Shown here in pieces: positions 1-7,675 of a stretch of 50,010 nucleotides of DNA (positions are counted from its first letter, which is position 1; each line of letters opens with the position of its first letter). Origin of the DNA: Oerskovia douganii (GTDB lineage: Bacteria; Actinomycetota; Actinomycetes; Actinomycetales; Cellulomonadaceae); NCBI RefSeq assembly GCF_015142735.1, contig NZ_JACSPN010000028.1, positions 1 to 50,010 of the forward strand, given 5' to 3'. The position numbers and the translations under genes are program-made. The notes beneath the pieces are model-generated. The model was given only the letters and a program-made list of their open reading frames with translations, was not told the origin of the DNA and did not search any database.

Positions 1-75
1 GACTACTACCGGGGAGAGGTGACCGGGCCCGTGCCCGAGCAGATCGACTGGGTGCGCGAGCACCGGCCCGACGAC
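1..75 (+). CDS. partial coding fragment of unknown function at window edge
   Basis: Frame 1 reads DYYRGEVTGPVPEQIDWVRE and on to HRPDD, with 24 of 25 codons ending in G or C, which matches real coding sequence in this genome. I do not recognise the protein. The frame runs straight into the C19-G5-C14 tract. Beyond it the frame stays open to about base 178, but that part is antisense to the end of malE and looks artefactual. The fragment may be an internal piece of a gene joined to the rest by an assembly error, so its neighbourhood should not be used to infer function. Confidence 0.35.
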
Positions 76-112
76 CCCCCCCCCCCCCCCCCCGGGGGCC
101 CCCCCCCCCCCC
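75..112. other. C19-G5-C14 homopolymer tract, probable sequencing/assembly artefact
   Basis: Nineteen C, five G, then fourteen C follow each other without interruption. Nothing else in the window has a homopolymer of this length. It lies at the extreme edge, where read coverage is usually poor. Runs of G (or C on the other strand) are a known no-signal artefact of two-colour sequencing chemistry. A genuine G-rich element is possible but less likely. Confidence 0.6.
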
Positions 113-124
113 GAGACCGGTCGA

Positions 125-1345
125 TCAGGAACCGATCGCTGCCTGGATGTCGGCGACCATCTTGTCCCAGGTGGTGATCGGGTCGGCACCGCCGACGATC
201 GCCGCCTCGGTCACGCCCCAGAAGCTCCACACGGAAGCCATCTCGGGGATCGAGGGCATCGGGAGGGCGTCAGCACCGACGGCGCGGAAGCCGGCGATGA
301 TCGGGTCCGCCTCGGCGGCCAGGTTGGCCGACGCCGTGAGGGCCGGGGGACGGTTGCCCGCCTTGTAGAGGGCCGTCTGGGCCTCCTCGGTCGAGAGGAA
401 GTTGACCAGGAAGTCGTTGGCGACGAGCGCGTTGTCGCTCTGGGCGCTGAGGTAGAAGCCCTGGACGCCCACGAACGGCTGGGCGGTCTGGCCACCTGCG
501 GTCGGGATCGGGTCGATCGCGAGGTTCAGGCCCTCGAAGGACTCGATCATCCACGGGCCACCGACGATGAACGGCGACTCACCGTTCTTGAAGGCCTCGA
601 CCGCGATGTCGTACGTCGTGTCCTGGCTCAGGACGCCTGCCGCACCCTGCGCGCCGAGCCACGTCGCGAAGGCCTGGCCCTCGGGGCCGCCCATCGCGAG
701 CTCGGAGCTGTAGGAGCCGTCCTCGTTCTGCGCGAACACCGGGGCGCCGAACGACGTCTGGAACGGGTAGTGCGTGTAGGGGTCGCCCTTGGCGCCGTCC
801 GACTGGACGAGGATGGGGAACTTGGTCCCGGCGGCCTGACCGAACGCGACGGCCTCGTCCCACGTGGCAGGTGCTGCCGGTGCGAGCGCGGTGTTGCGGA
901 TCAGGGCGATGTTCTCGGTCGCGTAGGGCAGGCCGTAGACCTGGCCGTCGAGCGTGAAGGCCTCGATCGAGACGGGCTCGAACTCCGCCGCCTTGTCGCC
1001 GAGCTCGAGCGGCGCGACGACGCCGTTCGTGGTGAACTCGCCGAGCCAGTCGTGCGCACCGACCGTGATGTCGGGGCCCTTGCCGGTCGGGACCTGCGCG
1101 AGGAAGTCGGCGCGGATCTCCTCGTAGTTCTTCTGGACGATGTCGACCTCGGTGCCGGTCTCGGCCTCGAAGGCCTCTGCGGCGTCGGTGACCGCGGCCT
1201 TGCGGGTCTCGTCGACCCACACCGTCAGCGCACCGGTCGTGTCCTCGGACCCGGTGGTCGGGTCCGCTCCGCTACCGCCGCCGGAGCAGGCTGTGAGCGT
1301 CAGCGTGGTGCCGAGCGCTGCGGCAAGAAGGATGCTCCGTCGCAT
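125..1345 (-). CDS. malE: sugar (maltose/maltodextrin-type) ABC transporter substrate-binding lipoprotein
   Basis: 406-residue extracytoplasmic binding protein of the family-1 solute-binding fold. The N-terminus is a lipoprotein signal with lipobox LTAC and the lipidated Cys at residue 20. The body has the MalE-like stretch YGLPYATENIALIRN and a PFVGVQGFYLS segment. The ATG at 1345 is chosen because GGGAG sits 8 nt upstream (1354-1358); a TTG at 1360 would include that SD in the coding region. It diverges from a LacI-type regulator with two palindromic operators between them, and an alpha-glucosidase lies beyond, so maltose or maltodextrins are the probable ligands. The permease genes malF/malG expected downstream are cut off by the window edge. 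Confidence 0.88.
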   Translation of the reverse strand: MRRSILLAAALGTTLTLTACSGGGSGADPTTGSEDTTGALTVWVDETRKAAVTDAAEAFEAETGTEVDIVQKNYEEIRADFLAQVPTGKGPDITVGAHDWLGEFTTNGVVAPLELGDKAAEFEPVSIEAFTLDGQVYGLPYATENIALIRNTALAPAAPATWDEAVAFGQAAGTKFPILVQSDGAKGDPYTHYPFQTSFGAPVFAQNEDGSYSSELAMGGPEGQAFATWLGAQGAAGVLSQDTTYDIAVEAFKNGESPFIVGGPWMIESFEGLNLAIDPIPTAGGQTAQPFVGVQGFYLSAQSDNALVANDFLVNFLSTEEAQTALYKAGNRPPALTASANLAAEADPIIAGFRAVGADALPMPSIPEMASVWSFWGVTEAAIVGGADPITTWDKMVADIQAAIGS

Positions 1346-1419
1346 CTGAGTCACTCCCAAGCAATCGAGATGGTCAGCCGAGGCCGGCGAAACGTGCCTC
1401 CTCAGCCCTGATGGGGACG

Positions 1420-1449
1420 ACCGTACGACGCGGACTAGCCATGATGCAA
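1420..1449 (-). promoter_or_regulatory. candidate malE promoter overlapping operator O1
   Basis: On the minus strand TTGCAT (1449-1444) and TACGGT (1425-1420) are separated by 18 bp and would start transcription near 1413, about 68 nt before malE. The -35 hexamer overlaps the palindrome at 1446-1457, which suits repression. The -10 match is weak, so this is tentative. Confidence 0.35.
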
Positions 1450-1457
1450 GCGCTTGC
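1446..1457. promoter_or_regulatory. LacI-family operator O1 (GCAAGCGCTTGC)
   Basis: Perfect 12-bp palindrome with the CpG-centred core AAGCGCTT, the form bound by MalR/CcpA-like LacI-family regulators. It lies in the divergent malE/lacI-type intergenic region. The same core recurs at 2626-2637 before the alpha-glucosidase gene. Confidence 0.8.
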
Positions 1458-1468
1458 GGTAACTTTCA

Positions 1469-1482
1469 TGCAACGCATTGCA
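1469..1482. promoter_or_regulatory. LacI-family operator O2 (TGCAACGCATTGCA)
   Basis: 14-bp imperfect palindrome (one mismatched base pair between the arms) centred 24 bp from O1, a little over two helical turns. Tandem sites at this spacing are typical of cooperative LacI-family binding and could serve both malE and the regulator. Confidence 0.6.
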
Positions 1483-1564
1483 CATCCGGGTGAAACACCC
1501 CATCACGCACCGCCTCAGGGTCAGATCCATCCGGCCCGCGAGTCGACCAGGACGAGGAGGTCCG

Positions 1565-2629
1565 GTGTCCCCTACACTCCCCCACGTGCGTACCCGTCTC
1601 ACAGATCTGGCCGAACAGGCCGGCGTCAGCACTGCGACGGTCTCGCGCGTCCTCAACGGCAAGGTCGGCGTCGCGAGCGAGACGCGCCAGGCCGTGCTCG
1701 CAGCCCTCGACCTGCTCGGCTACGAACGACCCGAGAAGCTCCGCAACCGCTCGGCCGGCCTGGTCGGCCTGATCGTCCCGGAGCTGACCAACCCGGTCTT
1801 CCCGGCCTTCGCCCAGGTGATCGAGTCGCTGCTCTCCGAGCACGGCTACACGCCGCTGCTGTGCACGCAGTCACCGGGCGGCACCACCGAGGACGAGTAC
1901 GTCGAGATGCTCCTCGACCACGCGGTCGACGGCATCGTCTTCATCTCCGGCCTCCACGCCGACACCCAGGCCGGCCACGACCGCTACGAGCGGCTGCGCA
2001 GCCGCGGCATGCCGATCGTCCTGGTCAACGGCTACGCACCGGGCGTGGACGCACCGTTCGTTTCGCCCGACGACGTCGCGAGCATGGAGCTCTCGGTGCG
2101 CCACCTGCAGTCGCTGGGCCACCGGAGGATCGGCCTCGCGATCGGCCCGGGTCGCTTCGTCCCGGCCCAGCGCAAGCTCGCGAGCTTCGCCGACGCCCTG
2201 GTGCGGTACGGGCTCGCGGACAGCACCGACCAGGCCGCCGAGCACGTCGTGATCACCCTCTACACGGTCGAGGGCGGGCAGGCAGCGGCCGGCGAGCTCA
2301 TCGACTCCGGGCACACCGCGATCGTGTGCGGCTCGGACCTCATGGCCCTCGGCGCGATCCGCGCCGCACGGTCCCGCGGGCTGCGCGTCCCCGAGGACGT
2401 GTCGGTCGTCGGTTACGACGACTCGCCGCTCATCGCGTTCACGGACCCGCCGCTCACGACCGTGCGCCAGCCGGTCGCCGCGATGGGCCAGGCAGCCGTC
2501 AGCGCACTGCTCACGGAGATCTCCGGCGAGAGGGCCCCGCGCTCGGAGCTGCTGTTCCAGCCGGAGCTGATCGTGCGCGGGTCGACGGGCGCAGCCCCGG
2601 GCGACCGACTCGACAACCCCCAGCCGTAA
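1565..2629 (+). CDS. LacI-family transcriptional regulator (probable maltose regulator)
   Basis: About 354 residues, the usual size for the family. The N-terminal helix-turn-helix spans roughly residues 11-33 (RLTDLAEQAGVSTATVSRVL), followed by the hinge and a periplasmic-binding-protein-like effector domain ending in the family's PELIVRGST signature. GTG 1565 is preferred because GAGGAGG lies at 1554-1560, although the 4-nt spacing is short; in-frame GTG 1586 has no SD. The gene sits between malE (divergent) and an alpha-glucosidase (same strand), with matching palindromes in both promoter regions, so it probably represses both and is induced by an oligosaccharide. Its stop codon lies inside the downstream operator. 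Confidence 0.9.
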   Translation: MSPTLPHVRTRLTDLAEQAGVSTATVSRVLNGKVGVASETRQAVLAALDLLGYERPEKLRNRSAGLVGLIVPELTNPVFPAFAQVIESLLSEHGYTPLLCTQSPGGTTEDEYVEMLLDHAVDGIVFISGLHADTQAGHDRYERLRSRGMPIVLVNGYAPGVDAPFVSPDDVASMELSVRHLQSLGHRRIGLAIGPGRFVPAQRKLASFADALVRYGLADSTDQAAEHVVITLYTVEGGQAAAGELIDSGHTAIVCGSDLMALGAIRAARSRGLRVPEDVSVVGYDDSPLIAFTDPPLTTVRQPVAAMGQAAVSALLTEISGERAPRSELLFQPELIVRGSTGAAPGDRLDNPQP

Positions 2630-2640
2630 GCGCTTACACT
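2610..2640 (+). promoter_or_regulatory. candidate alpha-glucosidase promoter
   Basis: TCGACA (2610-2615, five of six matches to TTGACA) and TACACT (2635-2640) are 19 bp apart, slightly longer than ideal. The operator at 2626-2637 covers the end of the spacer and half of the -10. Transcription would begin near 2647 and leave an untranslated leader of about 175 nt. Confidence 0.4.
2626..2637. promoter_or_regulatory. LacI-family operator O3 (GTAAGCGCTTAC)
   Basis: Perfect 12-bp palindrome with the same AAGCGCTT core as O1. The TAA stop codon of the upstream regulator (2627-2629) is part of the palindrome. It overlaps the candidate promoter of the alpha-glucosidase gene. Confidence 0.8.
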
Positions 2641-2822
2641 CGGAGCACGGCTCGCCGCGACGACCCCTGTCGCGACCGCAGCCGCCGTTCCGGCGGTCCC
2701 GTGGCGCGCCCGCGCCCGCATCGTCGCCCGGGCCCCCGCACCGCAGGCGGTGCACGGCCCGACGGCTACCCCCAGAACTCGCAGCACCCAGCCAGACCCC
2801 GCACAGTGAGGACCTGTACTCC

Positions 2823-4628
2823 ATGTCTCGTATCGATTCGACCCCGGTGGCCGAGGTCGACTCCGCCACGGCGCTGACCGCCACCCAGCTCGTCCACGCA
2901 GCCCACGAGGGCCCCGGTGAGTGGTGGCGCGACGCAGTGATCTACCAGGTCTACCCGCGGTCCTTCGCCGACGGCAACGGTGACGGGATCGGCGACCTGC
3001 CGGGCGTGACCGCCCGCCTGCCGCACCTCAAGGCGCTGGGGATCGACGCCGTCTGGCTCTCGCCCTTCTACCGCTCCCCGCAGAAGGACGCCGGCTACGA
3101 CGTCTCGGACTACCGCGACGTCGACCCGCTGTTCGGCACGCTCGCCGACTTCGACGAGATGCTCGCCACGGCCCACGGCATGGGGATCCGCGTGATCGTC
3201 GACGTCGTCCCGAACCACACCTCGGACCAGCACGCCTGGTTCCAGGAGGCCCTCGCCGCCCCCGAGGGGTCGCCCGAGCGCGCCCGCTACCTCTTCCGCG
3301 AGGGCAAGGGCGAGAACGGCGAGCTGCCGCCGAACAACTGGCAGTCGATCTTCGGCGGCCCCGCCTGGACCCGCGTGACCGCGGGCCCGAACGCCCACGT
3401 CGTGACCGGCGCCGAGGGCGAGGTGCCGGGTCAGTGGTACCTGCACATGTTCGACTCCTCGCAGCCCGACCTCGACTGGAACAACCCCGAGGTCCGCGCC
3501 GAGTTCGAGGACGTCCTGCGCTTCTGGCTCGACCGGGGCGTCGACGGCTTCCGCATCGACGTCGCGCACGGCATGGTCAAGGCCGACGGCCTCCCCGACT
3601 GGGACGGCACCGTCTCCATGGTCGAGGGCACCGACGCGGGCGCCCCCGAGGACGGCTCGACCGGCGCCGGCAACTCCGGCCCCATGTTCGACCAGGAGGG
3701 TGTGCACGACATCTACCGCGCGTGGCACCAGGTCCTCGCCGAGTACGACGGCGACCGCGCCCTCGTGGCCGAGGCCTGGGTCGAGCCGCTCTCGCGCCTG
3801 GCCCGCTACGTGCGCCCCGACGAGATGCACCAGGCGTTCAACTTCTCCTTCCTCACCACGGCCTGGGACGCCGCCCCGCTGCGCGCCGTCGTCGCAGCCT
3901 CGCTCCACGCCTCCGACGAGGTCGGCGCCCCCACGACGTGGGTCCTGTCGAACCACGACGTCGTGCGCCACCCCTCGCGCCTGGGCCTGGCCGAGCCGGG
4001 CCTGCGCCCCAACGGGATCTTCGCGCACGAGCCCCAGCCCGACGCCGAGCTCGGCCTGCGCCGCGCCCGCGCCGCGAGCCTGCTCATGCTCGGCCTGCCG
4101 GGCAGCTCGTACCTGTACCAGGGCGAGGAGCTCGGACTGCCCGAGCACACCTCGCTCCCGAACGACGTCCGCGAGGACCCCGCGTTCTTCCGCACCGAGG
4201 GCGCCGAGGCCGGCCGCGACGGCTGCCGCGTCCCGCTCCCCTGGGAGGCCGAGGCGCCGGGGCTCGGGTTCGGCCCCACGGGCAGCACCTGGCTCCCCCA
4301 GCCCGAGTCCTACAAGGCGCTCGCCGCCGACGCCCAGTACGGCGTCGAGGGCTCGACGTTCGAGATGTACAAGGCTGCCCTCGAGATCCGCAAGGCCGAG
4401 GACCTCGGTGCGGGCTCGCTCGCCTGGGTCGACGCCTGGGCCGACTCGACGGACGTCATCGCGTTCCGCAACGGCGACGTCGTGGTCCTGGCGAACCTGG
4501 GCTCCGAGCCCGTCGTCCTGCCCCGCGGCACGCAGGTCCTGGTCGAGAGCGGCCCCACGGTCACCGACCGCAGCGCCGACCCGCAGGTCCGCGTCCCCTC
4601 GGACACCACGGTGTGGTTCCGGGCCTGA
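2823..4628 (+). CDS. GH13 alpha-glucosidase / alpha-amylase family enzyme
   Basis: 601-residue cytoplasmic glycoside hydrolase of family GH13, without a signal peptide. Conserved regions appear in order: WWRDAVIYQVYPRSF near residue 34, DVVPNHTS, the nucleophile Asp246 in DGFRIDVAHGM, the acid/base Glu317 in VAEAW, and Asp379 in SNHDV. The arrangement resembles oligo-1,6-glucosidases and maltose-active alpha-glucosidases (GH13_30-like), which release glucose from imported malto-oligosaccharides. GTGAGGAC lies about 9 nt before the ATG. The operator upstream and the linked malE and regulator place it in maltose catabolism. The exact substrate is inferred. Confidence 0.92.
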   Translation: MSRIDSTPVAEVDSATALTATQLVHAAHEGPGEWWRDAVIYQVYPRSFADGNGDGIGDLPGVTARLPHLKALGIDAVWLSPFYRSPQKDAGYDVSDYRDVDPLFGTLADFDEMLATAHGMGIRVIVDVVPNHTSDQHAWFQEALAAPEGSPERARYLFREGKGENGELPPNNWQSIFGGPAWTRVTAGPNAHVVTGAEGEVPGQWYLHMFDSSQPDLDWNNPEVRAEFEDVLRFWLDRGVDGFRIDVAHGMVKADGLPDWDGTVSMVEGTDAGAPEDGSTGAGNSGPMFDQEGVHDIYRAWHQVLAEYDGDRALVAEAWVEPLSRLARYVRPDEMHQAFNFSFLTTAWDAAPLRAVVAASLHASDEVGAPTTWVLSNHDVVRHPSRLGLAEPGLRPNGIFAHEPQPDAELGLRRARAASLLMLGLPGSSYLYQGEELGLPEHTSLPNDVREDPAFFRTEGAEAGRDGCRVPLPWEAEAPGLGFGPTGSTWLPQPESYKALAADAQYGVEGSTFEMYKAALEIRKAEDLGAGSLAWVDAWADSTDVIAFRNGDVVVLANLGSEPVVLPRGTQVLVESGPTVTDRSADPQVRVPSDTTVWFRA

Positions 4629-4641
4629 CCCGCTGACGCGA

Positions 4642-4682
4642 ACGGCCCGGTGCCGGAGGATCCCCCTCCGGCACCGGGCCGT
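4642..4682. terminator. strong bidirectional hairpin between convergent genes
   Basis: Perfect 18-bp stem (4642-4659 with 4665-4682) and a 5-nt loop lie between the ends of the alpha-glucosidase gene (plus) and dusB (minus). No clear T tract follows on either side, which is common in high-G+C genomes. Confidence 0.8.
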
Positions 4683-4715
4683 CGTCGTTCGTTCGCCGGG
4701 GCGAGGTGCGCTGCG

Positions 4716-5927
4716 TCAGCCGCCCGAGACGCTCAGCTCTGCCTCGCGCAGCTTCTCCTCGAACTCCTCGGAGAGCTCGCGCGAGTCGAGCCAGCCGTAG
4801 GGCAGGTGCGGCTTCTTGGGCGAGCCCGCCCGCCCACGCTGCCCCTCGGCGGCCTCGCCGGGGTAGGGCTGGTCGAGGTCGAGCGCGTCGAGCTTGCCGC
4901 GCAGCTCGTCGAGGGTCGAGACCATCGCGAGCCCCTGGCGCGCCTCGCCGCCGACCGCGTACCCCTTGAGGTACCAGGCCATGTGCTTGCGCAGGTCGCG
5001 CATGCCCTTGCCCTCGTCGCCGCCGAAGTACTCGATCATGAGCTCGCCGTGCCGGTAGATGGTCTCCGCGACCTCGCGCAGGCCGGGCGTCACGCGCGCG
5101 GACGAGCCGGAGAAGGCCGCTGCCAGGTCCGCGAAGAGCCACGGGCGCCCCTGGCACCCGCGCCCGACGACGACGCCGTCGCAGCCCGTCTCCCGCACCA
5201 TGCGCACGGCGTCCTCGGCCGACCAGATGTCGCCGTTGCCGAGCACGGGGATCTCGGTCACGGTCTCCTTGAGCCGGGCGATCGCCGACCAGTCGGCCTG
5301 GCCGCTGTAGTAGTCGGCGGCGGTCCGTGCGTGCAGCGCGACGGCCGCGACCCCCTCTCGCTGGGCGATGAGCCCGGCCTCGAGGTACGTCAGGTGGTCG
5401 TCGTCGATGCCCTTGCGCATCTTGATCGTGACGGGCACGCCGTACGGCTCGGCGGCCTTGACCGCGGCCCGCACGATCGAGGTGAACAGGTCCCGCTTCC
5501 AGGGCAGGGCGGAGCCGCCGCCCTTGCGCGTGACCTTGGGCACGGGGCACCCGAAGTTGAGGTCGACGTGGTCCGCGCGGTCCTCGCCCGCGATGATCCT
5601 GACCGCGGCGCCGACGGTCGCGGGGTCCACGCCGTAGACCTGGGCCGAGCGGGTCTTCTCGTCGTCCTCGAACGTGACGATGCGCAGCGACTCCTCGTTG
5701 CGCTCGACGAGCGCGCGGCTCGTCACCATCTCGGCGACGTACAGGCCCGCTCCGTGCTCGCGGCACAGCCGGCGGAAGGCGGCGTTGGTCACGCCCGCCA
5801 TCGGGGCCAGGACCACCGGGGTCTCGACGACGTGGGGCCCGATCCGCAGGGGCGGCAGCACGTGTCCGGTTGCGGGCGCCGGGGTCTCGGGCGCGCGCGT
5901 GGCGTCGGAAAGGGTGGGGAGGGTCAC
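4716..5927 (-). CDS. dusB: tRNA-dihydrouridine synthase
   Basis: 403-residue FMN-dependent enzyme that reduces uridine to dihydrouridine in tRNA D-loops. It has the signature APMAGVTN (residues 41-48), the catalytic Cys127 in NFGCP followed by KVTRKGGGSAL, and FMN/phosphate-binding GNGDIW and GVVVGRGCQGRPW. GTG 5927 is chosen because GGGAG (5937-5941) lies 9 nt upstream. The gene stands alone between two terminators, with glyS next upstream. Confidence 0.93.
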   Translation of the reverse strand: MTLPTLSDATRAPETPAPATGHVLPPLRIGPHVVETPVVLAPMAGVTNAAFRRLCREHGAGLYVAEMVTSRALVERNEESLRIVTFEDDEKTRSAQVYGVDPATVGAAVRIIAGEDRADHVDLNFGCPVPKVTRKGGGSALPWKRDLFTSIVRAAVKAAEPYGVPVTIKMRKGIDDDHLTYLEAGLIAQREGVAAVALHARTAADYYSGQADWSAIARLKETVTEIPVLGNGDIWSAEDAVRMVRETGCDGVVVGRGCQGRPWLFADLAAAFSGSSARVTPGLREVAETIYRHGELMIEYFGGDEGKGMRDLRKHMAWYLKGYAVGGEARQGLAMVSTLDELRGKLDALDLDQPYPGEAAEGQRGRAGSPKKPHLPYGWLDSRELSEEFEEKLREAELSVSGG

Positions 5928-5958
5928 CGGGTCATTCTCCCACCTTCGGTGGCCGGAC

Positions 5959-5997
5959 AAAAAGAGGGCCGCCGTCCACGGGTGGACGGCGGCCCTC
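5959..5997 (-). terminator. intrinsic terminator after glyS
   Basis: Read on the minus strand, a 16-bp stem (5997-5982 with 5979-5964) with a very tight loop is followed by TTTTT (5963-5959). This is the most canonical rho-independent terminator in the window and ends glyS transcription before dusB. Confidence 0.9.
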
Positions 5998-6020
5998 TCC
6001 TGCCCCGCGGGGCGGACGCG

Positions 6021-7409
6021 CTAGGCGCCCAGGAGGCGTGCGGAGAGGTACGCCGTGACCTGGTCGAGCGCGACGCGCTCCTGGGCCATGGTGTCGCGGT
6101 GGCGGATCGTCACGGCCTGGTCGTCGAGCGTGTCGAAGTCGACCGTGATGCAGAACGGCGTGCCGATCTCGTCCTGGCGGCGGTAGCGACGGCCGATCGC
6201 GCCGGCGTCGTCGAAGTCGACGTTCCAGTACTTGCGCAGCTCGGCAGCCAGGTCGCGCGCCTTGGGCGAGAGCTGCTCGTTGCGGCTCAGGGGCAGGACG
6301 GCCGCCTTGACGGGAGCCAGGCGCGGGTCGAGCCTGAGCACCGTGCGGACGTCGGTGCCGCCCTTCGCGTTGGGCGCCTCCTCCTCGTGGTAGGACTCGA
6401 CCAGGAAGGCCATGAGCGAGCGCGTCAGGCCCGCGGCGGGCTCGATCACGTACGGCACGTACTTCTCGTTGGTGACCGGGTCACGGTAGGTGAGGTCCTT
6501 GCCGGAGTGCTCGGAGTGCGTCTTGAGGTCGAAGTCCGTGCGGTTCGCGATGCCCTCGAGCTCGCCCCACTCGGAGCCCTTGAAGCCGAAGCGGTACTCG
6601 ATGTCGACCGTGCGGGTCGAGTAGTGCGAGAGCTTCTCCTGCGGGTGCTCGTAGAGGCGCAGGTTGTCGCGGTCGATGCCGAGGTCGACGTACCAGTTGG
6701 TGCGCAGGTCGATCCAGTACTGGTGCCACTCCTCGTCCGTCCCGGGGGCGACGAAGAACTCCATCTCCATCTGCTCGAACTCGCGGGTGCGGAAGATGAA
6801 GTTGCCCGGCGTGATCTCGTTGCGGAACGACTTGCCGATCTGGCCGATGCCGAACGGCGGCTTCTTGCGGGCCGCGCCCACGACGTTCTGGAAGTTCACG
6901 AAGATGCCCTGCGCGGTCTCGGGGCGCAGGTAGTGCAGCCCGGACTCGTCCTCGACGGGGCCGAGGTACGTCTTGAGCATCATGTTGAAGTCGCGGGGCT
7001 CGGTCCACTGGCCGCGGGTGCCGCAGTTGGGGCAGGCGATCTCGGCGAGGCCACCCTCGGGGGCGCGGCCCTTCTTCTCCTCGAACTCCTCGATCATCTG
7101 GTCCTCGCGGAACCGCTTGTGGCACGAGAGGCACTCGGTGAGCGGGTCGGTGAACACGCCGACGTGGCCCGAGGCGACCCAGACCTCGCGCGGGAGGATC
7201 ACGGAGGAGTCGAGGCCCACCACGTCGTCACGGCTCGTGACCATGGTGCGCCACCACTGCTTCTTGATGTTCTCCTTGAGCTCGGTGCCGAGCGGTCCGT
7301 AGTCCCAGGCGGAGCGGGTACCGCCGTAGATCTCACCCGAGGGGAAGACGAACCCGCGCCGCTTGGCGAGGGAGACGACGGCATCGAGTCGAGAAGGCGC
7401 AGTGGCCAC
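6021..7409 (-). CDS. glyS: glycine--tRNA ligase, homodimeric (class II) type
   Basis: 462-residue single-chain glycyl-tRNA synthetase charging tRNA-Gly in the cytoplasm. It is the alpha2 type rather than the separate alpha/beta subunits of many Gram-negatives. Visible features are the class II motif 1 region after [17 protein letters not shown], a zinc-knuckle-like insertion with Cys93/Cys96 and Cys126/Cys129, motif 2 in [20 protein letters not shown], the [10 protein letters not shown] motif 3 and a C-terminal anticodon-binding domain. It starts with GTG preceded by a GGAG. This enzyme near dusB and a Fur-family operon is a common actinobacterial arrangement. Confidence 0.96.
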   Translation of the reverse strand: MATAPSRLDAVVSLAKRRGFVFPSGEIYGGTRSAWDYGPLGTELKENIKKQWWRTMVTSRDDVVGLDSSVILPREVWVASGHVGVFTDPLTECLSCHKRFREDQMIEEFEEKKGRAPEGGLAEIACPNCGTRGQWTEPRDFNMMLKTYLGPVEDESGLHYLRPETAQGIFVNFQNVVGAARKKPPFGIGQIGKSFRNEITPGNFIFRTREFEQMEMEFFVAPGTDEEWHQYWIDLRTNWYVDLGIDRDNLRLYEHPQEKLSHYSTRTVDIEYRFGFKGSEWGELEGIANRTDFDLKTHSEHSGKDLTYRDPVTNEKYVPYVIEPAAGLTRSLMAFLVESYHEEEAPNAKGGTDVRTVLRLDPRLAPVKAAVLPLSRNEQLSPKARDLAAELRKYWNVDFDDAGAIGRRYRRQDEIGTPFCITVDFDTLDDQAVTIRHRDTMAQERVALDQVTAYLSARLLGA

Positions 7410-7431
7410 GGGCGATCACTCCAGGAAATCG

Positions 7432-7460
7432 TGTGTACCCCGCACGTGGCTTCGTGCGGG
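7432..7460 (-). promoter_or_regulatory. candidate glyS promoter region with inverted repeat
   Basis: On the minus strand an 8-bp inverted repeat CCCGCACG/CGTGCGGG (7460-7453 with 7446-7439, 6-nt loop) is followed directly by TACACA (7437-7432), a possible -10. The start would be near 7425, about 16 nt before glyS. The repeat could be an operator over the -35 region. No T-box specifier structure is visible. Confidence 0.3.
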
Positions 7461-7647
7461 ACGGTGCGGGACGACGGCGCCCCCGGTCGTCGCTGCGTGC
7501 CGAGCGAGGCCGTGGGCACCAACGTCCCAGGTTACTCGGTCTTTCTCGGGGCGGTGCTCGGGGGTGGGACGCAGGCCCGACGGCGCCGCTCGCCGTCGGG
7601 TGCTCGCGTCACCCGGGCGGGTGTCGGCCAGACCACACCGACCCTTG

Positions 7648-7664
7648 TTGACATCCGTTATCAA
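7648..7664. promoter_or_regulatory. candidate Zur box (TTGACATCCGTTATCAA)
   Basis: 17-bp imperfect inverted repeat with arms TTGAcA and TtaTCAA, similar in shape to actinobacterial Zur boxes (general form TGAtAAT-N-ATTaTCA). It ends 11 nt before the chosen znuA start and overlaps an A/T-rich TATCAATAT that could be the -10. Zur itself is encoded in this operon, which supports autoregulation by zinc. Confidence 0.55.
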
Positions 7665-7675
7665 TATCAGTGACG

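Noticed and set aside
7410-7500. Possible T-box riboswitch before glyS
   Set aside because: The leader from the likely -10 to the start is only about 16 nt, and no T-box sequence or specifier loop is visible.
4650-7673. Very long plus-strand open frame (about 1000 codons) across dusB and glyS
   Set aside because: It is antisense to two well-recognised conserved genes. High G+C removes stop codons from other frames. Similar frames at 15175-18108, 30879-34022 and 44679-47840 are rejected for the same reason.
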